A stretch of 64,000 nt of DNA from Anaeramoeba ignava (taxonomy: Eukaryota > Metamonada > Anaeramoebidae): NCBI GenBank assembly GCA_028826165.1, contig JAPDFW010000058.1, positions 1 to 64,000 on the forward strand, written 5' to 3'. Made by a program: the position numbers and the translations under genes. The notes beneath the pieces were generated by a model. It saw nothing but the letters and a program-made list of their open reading frames with translations, was not told the DNA's origin and did no database searches. This document shows positions 12,150 to 20,425 of the stretch, piece by piece; the stretch's first letter is position 1, and every line of letters begins with the position of its first letter.

Positions 12150-13310
12150 TCAATTCTTTTCTAAATTGGAAACAACACAAATTGAATGATAATAAGAGCA
12201 ATCAGCATCAATTAATTGTTTTGCTTCTAAATCAACTTTGCGAGGGATATTTTCGCGGAATAAATAACGATAATTTTCTGATTCAGAATGGCCAAGCCTT
12301 CCATTTGAACCGCAACCCCAAGTATAAAAGCCATCGTTTGTCATCAGTGCAGAATGGATTCCACCAGCACAAATTTTAAGAGGAACGGATTTGACGTTTT
12401 GCAAATCAACAGAAAGTGGAACACTTGATTTCTGGATTTGTTCGCCGACACCCAATTTGGATTTGTAGTTTGAGCCGAAGGAAAAGATCTGGCCTTTCTC
12501 GGACATTACCAAAGTGTGCAAATAGTGTTCGCTTTTATTGCAGGAAACGGAAACAATGGGGGAGTCTGTTAAGTGGGAAAAATCAACTTGAACTGGCGAA
12601 TCAATACTTATGAATTTAGAGTCGATTTTCTCTTTTCCGTTTCCCAAGCAGCCATCTTGGGTTGATCCGAACATGAAGAGTTTTGAGTCTGAAATTATTC
12701 CTGCGTGGCCAAGTCCGCAAGATATTTTTTGGATTTTTCTGTTTTTCCATGACTTGATTTTTTGGGGCAAAACGGGGGATTTATTTGATCCTAGAATTCC
12801 ATCTCTATTTTTGCCCCAACCATAAAGTTGACCGTTGTCATCAATTGCGAACATGAACTGGTCTCCACAGCAAACATTTGTGAATCGGGTGTCTTTGATT
12901 TTGGGGTTGTGTTCGTGAATGGGAGTTGGAACAAGAATATCATCTTTTGAAGGAATACCAGTTCCAGATGATTTTCCCCAAGAGTAGATTTTGCCGTTTT
13001 CAGTGAGAAGGGCGCCGACCCAGTTTCCAGCTGAAATTTGCACTACTTTTTCTTTGATTTGCTTGTTGATTTGGATCGGTGTGTGTTGATCTGTTTCGGA
13101 ACCTGAGCCGAGTCTTCCATATTTGCCATATCCGCAACTAAAAACGTCTCCGTTTTGTGAAAGAAATAATGTGTACCAACCGCCGCATGAAACTGAGGAT
13201 ATGAAGGTATTTTCTGGTAAGAGAACTTTTGTGGGTTTGTGGACTTCTTTTTGCGGTTTTCCGATTCCGAGTTGGCCTTGTTGATTTACACCAAAACCAA
13301 AAGTAATCAT
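12150..13310 (-). CDS. RCC1-repeat beta-propeller protein
   Basis: A single 386-residue exon starting MITFGFGVNQQGQLGIGK. Blade-like repeats with the RCC1 signature (aromatic-x-WG/FG-x-N/G-x-x-G-x-L-G) include FSCGYGKYGRLGSG, IYSWGKSSGTG, LYGWGKNRDGILG, LFMFGSTQDGCLG, IFSFGSNYKSKLG and FYTWGCGSNGRLG, separated by about 50-60 residues. This fits one seven-bladed propeller of about RCC1 length. There is no added BTB, kinase or FYVE domain and no signal peptide. Classical RCC1 is the Ran exchange factor on chromatin, but many protist paralogs have other partners, so the function is left open. The start codon lies beside a 126-bp local duplication that also copied the end of the homeobox gene. 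Confidence 0.88.
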   Translation of the reverse strand: MITFGFGVNQQGQLGIGKPQKEVHKPTKVLLPENTFISSVSCGGWYTLFLSQNGDVFSCGYGKYGRLGSGSETDQHTPIQINKQIKEKVVQISAGNWVGALLTENGKIYSWGKSSGTGIPSKDDILVPTPIHEHNPKIKDTRFTNVCCGDQFMFAIDDNGQLYGWGKNRDGILGSNKSPVLPQKIKSWKNRKIQKISCGLGHAGIISDSKLFMFGSTQDGCLGNGKEKIDSKFISIDSPVQVDFSHLTDSPIVSVSCNKSEHYLHTLVMSEKGQIFSFGSNYKSKLGVGEQIQKSSVPLSVDLQNVKSVPLKICAGGIHSALMTNDGFYTWGCGSNGRLGHSESENYRYLFRENIPRKVDLEAKQLIDADCSYYHSICVVSNLEKN

Positions 13311-13546
13311 TATTTAATTTTTAAAAAATGGAAAAAAAAATGAAAAAAATTTTATTCATTTCTGTTTCAATTATTCAACAAAATCCTCTTCTCCTTCTTG
13401 AAATTCATCTAACAAAAGTCAAATAAAAGTAATCATTATTTAATTTTTAAAAAATGGAAAAAAATTTTATTCATTTCTGTTTCAAATATTCAACAAAATT
13501 CTCTTCTTCTTCTTCTTCTCCTTCTTGAAATTCATCTAACAAAAGC
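13299..13546. repeat. 126-bp tandem duplication across an intergenic junction
   Basis: Positions 13299-13424 and 13425-13546 are near-identical copies. Each begins AAAAGTAATCATTATTTAAT and ends TTCATCTAACAAAAGYC. The unit joins the 5' leader of the RCC1 gene to the 3' coding end of the homeobox gene. The upstream copy is therefore a dead duplicate of the homeobox C-terminus (EFQEG, EEDF codons) and the downstream copy carries a duplicate of the RCC1 start region. Confidence 0.85.
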
Positions 13547-14406
13547 CAATTTGGACACTCGATCCTATTTTCAAGCACTAATTTTTTTATTCTTCTTCTT
13601 TTATTGCCGAACCATGTTGAAATTTTGCACACAGAAACTTTGCATAATTGAGCGAGAAATTCCTTCTCTTCTTTATCTGGATAAGGACCGTTTGCCTTGT
13701 TTTCGTTTTTGGAAAACCATTCCTCAAGAATTGTTCTTTCTTCAATACCAATTCTGCTTTTCAAGGCTTGAGAATTAATTTTTATTTTTTTTGGGGTTTT
13801 TTCTTTTTCCATTTCAAGTGATTTGGAAATTTCTTCAATTTCGTTATCAAGATTTTCAGCAACACAATCAATATGAAGATTTGCCAAGTGTTTTTCTTCT
13901 TGGACAAATGACTCTAAATGTTCAAAAAATAATTTATTTGATGAAAATGTGTTTTCGAGTTTTTTTTCAAGTTGATTTTGAAGTTCTTGAATTTTTTGAT
14001 TGAAATTAGTTTTAATTTGTTTTAATTTTGCAATTAAATTTTGTGAATTTTTTGAGGAAGAATTTTGGAAGTGATTTTGATATGGATTTTTTAGAAAAGA
14101 ATTTTTTGATTTTTGAAGAAATTGAGATTGTTTTAGAATGTTTGATAACAAAGGAATTAAATGAGTGAAATTTTCCTCAATTATAGTTTCTGGTGATTTT
14201 TCAAGAACATTTTGAAATGTATTGTTATTATTATTTAAAGATTGTTTTTCTTGATTTGTTTTATTTTGTGAATTTTCAATTTCATTTTCAATTTCATTTT
14301 CATTTGCATTTTCAAATTTAAATAATTCTTCTGGTAAAATATCAGGAATTGAATTGAAAAAATCATCACAAATTTCCATTTGATTCAATTCTTTTTGATT
14401 TTCCAT
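13471..14406 (-). CDS. TALE-class homeodomain protein
   Basis: Predicted nuclear DNA-binding protein of 311 residues, starting at the ATG of MENQKELNQMEICDD. The C-terminal part (about residues 220-285) is a TALE homeodomain. NKANGPYPDKEEKEFLAQL holds the three-residue loop extension with the PYP motif, followed by recognition helix KISTWFGNKRRRIKK (WFxNxR). The N-terminal half is acidic and Asn/Gln-rich, then has coiled-coil-like heptads (LIAKLKQIKTNFNQKIQ, ELQNQLEKKLENTF) that may dimerise as in other TALE proteins. An acidic EGEEEEEE tail closes the protein. The gene diverges from a BTB-TLDc gene, with starts about 185 bp apart. The class is clear; no specific ortholog is claimed. Confidence 0.88.
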   Translation of the reverse strand: MENQKELNQMEICDDFFNSIPDILPEELFKFENANENEIENEIENSQNKTNQEKQSLNNNNNTFQNVLEKSPETIIEENFTHLIPLLSNILKQSQFLQKSKNSFLKNPYQNHFQNSSSKNSQNLIAKLKQIKTNFNQKIQELQNQLEKKLENTFSSNKLFFEHLESFVQEEKHLANLHIDCVAENLDNEIEEISKSLEMEKEKTPKKIKINSQALKSRIGIEERTILEEWFSKNENKANGPYPDKEEKEFLAQLCKVSVCKISTWFGNKRRRIKKLVLENRIECPNWLLLDEFQEGEEEEEENFVEYLKQK

Positions 14407-14590
14407 TTTTAAAAACAAATAAAATGTAAAATGATAATGTTTTTTGTTTTTTGTTTTTTTTTTGTTAATAAATTTTTGTTTTTAAATTTGACATTGATTT
14501 TATTAATTTATTGGAAAAAAAATGACTTTGAAAAAAATTTTTTTCATTTTTCATTTTTTTCTTTTCTTTTCATTTTCAAATCATTTTAAA
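14407..14590. promoter_or_regulatory. Shared head-to-head promoter region
   Basis: The start codons of the homeobox gene (minus) and the BTB-TLDc gene (plus) are 184 bp apart, so both promoters must lie here. The stretch is A/T homopolymer-rich with no recognisable TATA box or conserved word. Confidence 0.45.
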
Positions 14591-16051
14591 ATGGAAAGTT
14601 ATTCAAATTTAGAAAAACTTTCAAATGATTTAAAAAATCTATTTCCAAATGAGGAAGAAAGTTATTTTGATTTTGAAATAATTTGTGAACAAAACAAAAT
14701 TTCATTTAAAACTCACAAGGCAATTCTTTCAGCAAGAAGTCAATATTTCAAATCTCTTTTCAAATCGAAAATGAAAGAATATCAAGAAAACAAACTAATT
14801 TTAAAAGATTTTTCAAGCTCAATTATATCTTCAATTTTGAATTATTTTTATTCAGGAAAGATTGAAATCAATTTAGAAAATGCAATTGAAATTTTAATTT
14901 TTTCATCAAAATATTTAATCGATGAGCTGATTGAATTTTCTTCAAATTTTATCAAAAAGCATTTCCAATTTGAGACTGTTGTGGATGTTCTTAAATTATC
15001 TGAGTCGATGAACTTCAACCAATTAATTGATCCTTCTTATCAATTTATTTTGGAGAATTTTGATGAATTTATGAAAACATCTTTTTTTCTCGAACTTGAA
15101 GAAAACCATTTAAATTTCATTCTGTCAAAAGATACTATTCCAACAGAAGAATTTGAGAATTTTCAATCAATCATCAAATGGGGGAAACACAAATCGAATA
15201 TTAGTCAAGAAAAAGAAAATCAAAAGCTGGAAAAAGAAGAAAAAGACAAGCTGAAAAATGGAATTTCTGATCTTATTTACAAAATCAGATTCATTGATTT
15301 CTCGCAAGACGAAATTGGAAATGTTTTGAAGGAGGATTTGGTTGGAAATCAAGTTTCGCAAAAATTGGTTCAATTCCAAAAAATGCAAAAAAATAAAAAG
15401 GACTTGAACCAGCTTATTGAAAAAGAAAATCAAAATCCACATTCGTTCATTTTCAAATCGCGATTCAAATTCAAATCCTTGATTATCAAAGAAATGGAAT
15501 ATTACAACAAAATCAGAGAATGGATCAACGATGACGAATTCTTATCGAAAATGAAATTGGGGTTTTCAGCCAAAAGAGATGGGTTTTCTGATGTAACGTT
15601 TTACGAGAAGTGCGATAACAAAGGAAAAACATTAGTGATTATCAAAACAAAAACTGACTTTATTTTTGGAGGATTTACTTCGGTTGGATTCACGACGGAT
15701 ATCCTCAAATGGAAAGAGAGTTTTGGAAGTTGGGGAAATATTTCCGATCCGGAAGCGTTTATTTTTTCGTTACGGAATGATAAAAATGATAGGAAGCCTG
15801 AGAAGTTTCCTGTTCAGAAAGACAAGAGTCATAAAGCAATTAGTTATTATCCTGGATATGGACCGAGATTTGGAGATGGGAATTCTGATATAGCTGTGTT
15901 TTCTGATTTTCAGAGGGAGAATTATTCCAATTTTGGGGATTGTTATACCTTGCCTGATGGAGTTGTTCGAGGTTCTAAAGATTCTTATAAATATTTAGCA
16001 GGTACTTGGTATAATTGGGAAATTGAAGAGCTTGAATGCTTTTTTATTTAA
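14591..16051 (+). CDS. BTB-TLDc domain protein
   Basis: The open frame begins at 14522, but the first 23 codons are Phe-rich and translate a T-rich leader. I prefer the ATG at 14591 (MESYSNLEKL), giving 486 residues. The BTB/POZ fold follows: FDFEIICEQNKISFKTHKAI, LSARSQYFKSLFKSKMKE, ILNYFYSGKI. A BACK-like helical segment comes next (LKLSESMNFNQLIDPS). The TLDc domain fills the last 150 residues: GFSDVTFYEKCDNKGKTLVI, FGGFTSVGF, DPEAFIFSL, GPRFGDGNSDIAVFSDF and LAGTWYNWEIEELECF. BTB proteins are often Cullin-3 adaptors, and TLDc domains can bind V-ATPase in animals; neither role is shown here. A second protein of the same architecture lies at 29493. Confidence 0.9.
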   Translation: MESYSNLEKLSNDLKNLFPNEEESYFDFEIICEQNKISFKTHKAILSARSQYFKSLFKSKMKEYQENKLILKDFSSSIISSILNYFYSGKIEINLENAIEILIFSSKYLIDELIEFSSNFIKKHFQFETVVDVLKLSESMNFNQLIDPSYQFILENFDEFMKTSFFLELEENHLNFILSKDTIPTEEFENFQSIIKWGKHKSNISQEKENQKLEKEEKDKLKNGISDLIYKIRFIDFSQDEIGNVLKEDLVGNQVSQKLVQFQKMQKNKKDLNQLIEKENQNPHSFIFKSRFKFKSLIIKEMEYYNKIREWINDDEFLSKMKLGFSAKRDGFSDVTFYEKCDNKGKTLVIIKTKTDFIFGGFTSVGFTTDILKWKESFGSWGNISDPEAFIFSLRNDKNDRKPEKFPVQKDKSHKAISYYPGYGPRFGDGNSDIAVFSDFQRENYSNFGDCYTLPDGVVRGSKDSYKYLAGTWYNWEIEELECFFI

Positions 16052-16524
16052 TTTAAGCAAAACAAAACTTTAAAAATTTTGAAAATTTTTTAATTTGAAT
16101 TTTATTAATTTTTAATTTTATTTTTTAATTTGAAAAGCAAAATAAAAATAATTAAAAAAAGAAGAAAAAAAAAGAAAAGTGAATAAACTCCATAACAATT
16201 ATTTTAGATATTATGAAGAGCCAATTAGAGATTTTGTAATTGGAAAGTTTTTGAACTAACACACCAATTTTAGAATCAAAAGAAGAACGAAAAGGAATAA
16301 TTTTGTTTTTAATTAAAGTATTGTGTAGAGATTACAATTTCCACGAAAGATTTAACATCTGATATTATGTTTCCAATATGAGAAATTTTGATTTCTGATC
16401 AAATAAAATGGATAAAAAGAAGAACAAGAAGAGGTTGGTTCCATCTTTGCTTTTTAGTTAGATGTATTTACAATATTTGGTTGTACAGTCCAACATTTCA
16501 TAAAATCACAAAATATCAATTAAA
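16052..16524. other. Intergenic, no gene seen
   Basis: After A/T-rich 3' flank, 16190-16500 is less repetitive (for example GAAGAGGTTGGTTCCATC). It has no ORF longer than a few dozen codons and no recognisable RNA gene. It may be decayed coding DNA. Confidence 0.5.
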
Positions 16525-18290
16525 CGAAAAAATTATTCGAGAAAACACATAAATATCATGTTATCAAGTCTCAAACAATTAATTCAAAGAAAAAAGTAAT
16601 TAGGAGAAAACACATAAATGTCATGTTATCAAGTCTCAAACAATTAATTCATCAAAAAATTATTCAGAAGAAAACATAAATGTCATGTTATTAAATCTCA
16701 AACAATTAATTCATCAAAAAATTATTCAGGAGAAAACACATAAATGTCATGTTATCAAATCTCAAACAATTAATTCATCAAAAAATTATTCAGAAGAAAA
16801 CATAAATGTCATGTTATTAAATCGCAAACAATTAATTCATCAAAAAATTATTCAAAGAAAAAATTATTCAGGAAAACACATAAATATCATGTTATTAAGT
16901 CACAAACAATTAATTCAAAGAAAAAAATTATTCAGGAAAACATAAATATCATGTTATTAAATCTCAAACAATTAATTCATCAAAATATTATTTAGGAGAA
17001 AACACATAAATGTCATGTTATCAAGTCTCAAACAATTAATTCATCAAAAAATTATTTAGGAGAAAACATAAATATCATGTTATCAAGTCTCAAACAATTA
17101 ATTCATCAAAAAATTATTCAGGAGAAAACATAAATGTCATGTTATTAAATCTCAAACAATTAATTCATCAAAATATCATTCAGGAAAACATAAATACCAT
17201 GTTATCAAGTCACAAACAATTAATTCAAAGAAAAAAGTAATTAGGAGAAAACACATAAATGTCATGTTATCAAGTCTCAAACAATTAATTCATCAAAAAA
17301 TTATTTAGGAGAAAACATAAATATCATGTTATTAAGTCTCAAACAATTAATTCATCAAAATATTATTCAGGAGAAAACACATAAATGTCATGTTATCAAG
17401 TCTCAAACAATTAATTCATCAAAATATTATACAGGAGAAAACATAAATATCATGTTATTAAGTCTCAAACAATTAATTCATCAAAATATCATTTAGGAAA
17501 ACATAAATACCATGTTATTAAGTCTCAAACAATTAATTCATCAAAATATTATTCAGGAAAAAACATAAATGTCATGTTATCAAGTCTCAAAATATCAATT
17601 AAACAAAAATATTAATTAGGAAAGCATAAATGTCATGTTATCAAGTCTCAAACAATTAATTCATCAAAATATTATTTAGGAGAAAACATAAATACCATGT
17701 TATCAAGTCTCAAACAATTAATTCAAAGAAAAAATATTTAGGAAAACACATAAATGTCATGTTATTAAATCTCAAACAATTAATTCAAAGAAAAAATTAT
17801 TTAGGAGAAAACATAAATATCATGTTATTAAATCTCAAACAATTAATTCATCAAAATATTATTCAGGAAAACACAAATATCATGTTATTAAATCACAAAC
17901 AATTAATTCATCAAAAAATTATTTAGGAGAAAACATAAATATCATGCTATTAAATCTCAAACAATTAATTCATCAAAAAATTAATTAGGAAAACATAAAT
18001 GTCATGTTATTAAATCTCAAACAATTAATTCATCAAAAAATTAATTAGGAAAACATAAATGTTATGTTATCAAGTCGCAAACAATTAATTCATCAAAATA
18101 TCATTCAGGAAAACATAAATGTCATGTTATTAAATCTCAAACAATTAATTCATCAAAATATCATTTAGGAAAACATAAATACCATGCTATTAAGTCTCAA
18201 ACAATTAATTCATCAAAAAATTATTCAGAAGAAAACATAAATATCATGTTATTAAATCGCAAACAATTAATTCAAAGAAAATATTAATTA
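16525..18290. repeat. Minisatellite, period about 61 bp, about 29 copies
   Basis: The unit reads roughly GAAAACATAAATGTCATGTT then ATCAAGTCTCAAACAATTAA then TTCATCAAAAAATTATTCAG. It recurs every 58-63 bp with about 29 copies. Variation is confined to a few positions (TGTC/TATC/TACC before ATG; AAG/AAA; CATC/AAAG), which could define higher-order subtypes. There are no unique spacers, so this is not a CRISPR array. A spurious 86-codon ORF at 16685-16945 is read-through. Confidence 0.92.
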
Positions 18291-18785
18291 TTGAGCAACA
18301 ATTTTATAATTTCATTTTAAGTTCAAAGAGAATAATCATTGAACACTATTATGCAAGAATAAAAAAATTATGGAATTTTAATAATTTTAATTTCCCTTTT
18401 TTTGGAATTAAAATTAAAGAAAAAATTTCCAGTTAATAGATTTTTAAAACTGAAAAAACTGAGATTGAACAGAAGTAGAAAAAAAAGTTAAATCGAAATG
18501 AAACAATTTCCAATTTTCAATTTCCAAAACAATAGAAAAACAAAATTTTCTTTTTTTTATTTTAGAAAAAAACATAGCATTTAGACTGTTTATTCAGTTT
18601 AGCCACTATAAACATAAAATCGTTCTCATATATCTCAAAGATTATAACTCAAGGAATGGATTTTAAGTCTCAGGGAAAAAGTTATTTATTCGGGAAAGTT
18701 TGAGTAATACGAATAAAAAAGCACTTTACTTCAAAAATTTTCAATTCAAGAGGAAAAAAGAGAAAAAAGAGAAAAATGAAAAATG
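18291..18785. other. Unique AT-rich spacer
   Basis: A non-repetitive stretch between the minisatellite and the GATTTT repeat. The segment 18575-18760 is the least biased part (GCATTTAGACTGTTTATTCA, then CACTATAAACATAAAATCG, then CAAGGAATGGATTTTAAG). It has no ORF and I see no tRNA-like cloverleaf; its nature is unknown. Confidence 0.5.
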
Positions 18786-18799
18786 AAAAATGAAAAATG

Positions 18800-19130
18800 A
18801 AAAAATTTTAATTTTAATTTTGATTTTAATTTTGATTTTGATTTTGATTTTGATTTTGATTTTGATTTTGATTTTGATTTTGATTTTGATTTTGATTTAA
18901 ATTTTGATTTTGATTTTGATTTTGATTTTGATTTTGATTTTGATTTTGAATTTAATTTTGATTTTGATTTTGATTTTAATTTTAATTTTGATTTTGATTT
19001 TGATTTTGATTTAAATTTTGATTTTGATTTTTGATTTTGATTTTGATTTAAATTTTGATTTTGATTTTGATTTTGATTTTGATTTTGATTTTAATTTTGA
19101 TTTTAATTTAATTTTGATTTTGATTTTGGT
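18800..19130. repeat. GATTTT hexamer repeat, 3' flank of ARP gene
   Basis: Nearly pure (GATTTT)n with occasional AATTTT units, ending about 60 bp before the stop codon of the actin-related gene. On the minus strand it would be (AAAATC)n in that gene's 3' flank. Confidence 0.9.
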
Positions 19131-19186
19131 TTTTATTGAAAAAAAAGAAATTAAAAAAGGAAAGTAAAAAAAAAACGATGAACAAA

Positions 19187-20230
19187 TCAGAAGCATTTCT
19201 CAAAGCAAATATTTGGGCCGAATTCGGAGTAATCTGAATAACTGATCCAACTACTGTCATCTTTAAGAAAATAAGAACCAACAATTGAACCACCAACAAA
19301 AGGAAGTTGTTGATCATCAGTTTCAATAGTGATTTGAGGAACAACAGTTGAAGGGATGAAGAATTGGACTTCAGCAGCTAATCTCTCTGAAAGACCAGCG
19401 ATGCGACTTGTACCACCGAAAAGAAGGATGTTTGTTATTAGGGATTTGCGAGAATAAATGGGCGATCTTTTGTAAATGGAGTTGACAAGTAGTTTGTGGA
19501 TGCCTTCAAATTGAACGCCATAATCGCGAGGAGAAAACAGAATTTCGGGCGCTTTCCAGTGCTGGTCTGAGAACTCAATCTCAAGGTTTTCTGCGCCTTT
19601 GACAGGAACATTCTTGGGATTGGGATAATTTTCATTGATATTTGTGGAACGTCGAAATTCTAATTGAGTTTCTTTTAAATCACGAACATCCAAATTATTT
19701 TTGGAAAAAATACTCAAATTGTGCTCGTTTTTGATGAGTTGTTCAAGAAAAACATCTTCGATATCAAACGCACCAATCTCTAGGCGTTGGATTGCATAGG
19801 GGAATATACGCTCTCGATAGATGGGGACGATAGATGTTGTTGAGTATCCGAAATTAACTGAAACTCCAGTTGATTTCCCAGTTGCAAATAAAGCAAGAAC
19901 ATTTTGAAGAGCAAAAAAAGCCTCTTTGAAATGTAGAGTTTCGAAGAGAATCTCGGCGTTTGTCTGCCGTATTTGCTTCGGTTGAAGAGGCGTTTCTGTG
20001 ACTAACATACTGTATTCAATTGGATTGATTCCAAGTTTTTTTTGAATTGACGTCCAATATTCTTCAAGCTTTGGTTTGTTACTTTCGGGTATTTTTTTGT
20101 GTGTTTTGTTGTATTTTGTTGTTGTTATATCTTTGCTAATTGTGAATTGTGGTTTTTTTTCTCCTCCAAATCCAATTCTTGCTTCAAATTCTCCGTTATC
20201 TACAACAACTACATTTGTTTTATTTGACAT
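19187..20230 (-). CDS. Divergent actin-related protein
   Basis: A single exon of 347 residues from MSNKTNVVVVDNGEFEARIG to the actin-like C-terminus NICFEKCF. Actin landmarks appear in order: VTETPLQPKQIRQ (actin TEAPLNPKANRE), ILFETLHFKEAFFALQNVLA, VPIYRERIFPYAIQRLEIGA, LLFGGTSRIAGLSERLAAE and WISYSDYSEFGPNICF. The phosphate loops are altered: the first is DNGEFEARIGF rather than D-x-G-S-G, and the second is NFGYSTTSIV instead of DSGDGVTH. Subdomain 2 is shortened, and the whole is about 30 residues shorter than actin. It is probably a non-polymerising ARP with weak or no ATPase activity (inference). I cannot place it in a numbered ARP class. It is divergent with the profilin-like gene. Confidence 0.85.
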   Translation of the reverse strand: MSNKTNVVVVDNGEFEARIGFGGEKKPQFTISKDITTTKYNKTHKKIPESNKPKLEEYWTSIQKKLGINPIEYSMLVTETPLQPKQIRQTNAEILFETLHFKEAFFALQNVLALFATGKSTGVSVNFGYSTTSIVPIYRERIFPYAIQRLEIGAFDIEDVFLEQLIKNEHNLSIFSKNNLDVRDLKETQLEFRRSTNINENYPNPKNVPVKGAENLEIEFSDQHWKAPEILFSPRDYGVQFEGIHKLLVNSIYKRSPIYSRKSLITNILLFGGTSRIAGLSERLAAEVQFFIPSTVVPQITIETDDQQLPFVGGSIVGSYFLKDDSSWISYSDYSEFGPNICFEKCF

Positions 20231-20425
20231 TCTGGCTTAATTTTTGTTTTGATTGGTTATAATTTGTTAAAAAAAAATGATTTTTATTTTTATTTTTAAA
20301 TTTTTTTTTAATTTTTTTTTTCATTTTTTTTCTTTCATTTCCAAATTTAAATTTACAAATAAAATTTACAAATAAAATTTACAAATAAAATTTACAAAAA
20401 TTATAAAAATTATAAAAATTACAAA
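20231..20425. promoter_or_regulatory. Shared head-to-head promoter region
   Basis: 195 bp separate the starts of the actin-related gene (minus) and the profilin-like gene (plus). The right half holds a short tandem repeat (ACAAATAAAATTT, four copies at about 20355-20395). No known promoter element is recognised. Confidence 0.45.

Noticed and set aside
12137-12825. Plus-strand ORFs of 65-80 codons opposite the RCC1 gene
   Set aside because: Antisense shadows of a well-supported coding exon.
13471-14418. Start of the homeobox gene at 14418 and similar TTG/GTG starts elsewhere (10361, 20430, 55689, 57622)
   Set aside because: Non-ATG starts are not expected in a eukaryotic nuclear gene; each has a better ATG or an upstream exon.
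14522-14590. Signal-peptide-like Phe-rich start of the BTB-TLDc protein
   Set aside because: The hydrophobic stretch is a translated T-rich leader. BTB proteins are cytosolic, and the next ATG (14591) gives a normal start.
16525-18290. CRISPR-like array
   Set aside because: Units are contiguous tandem copies without unique spacers, and the context is eukaryotic.
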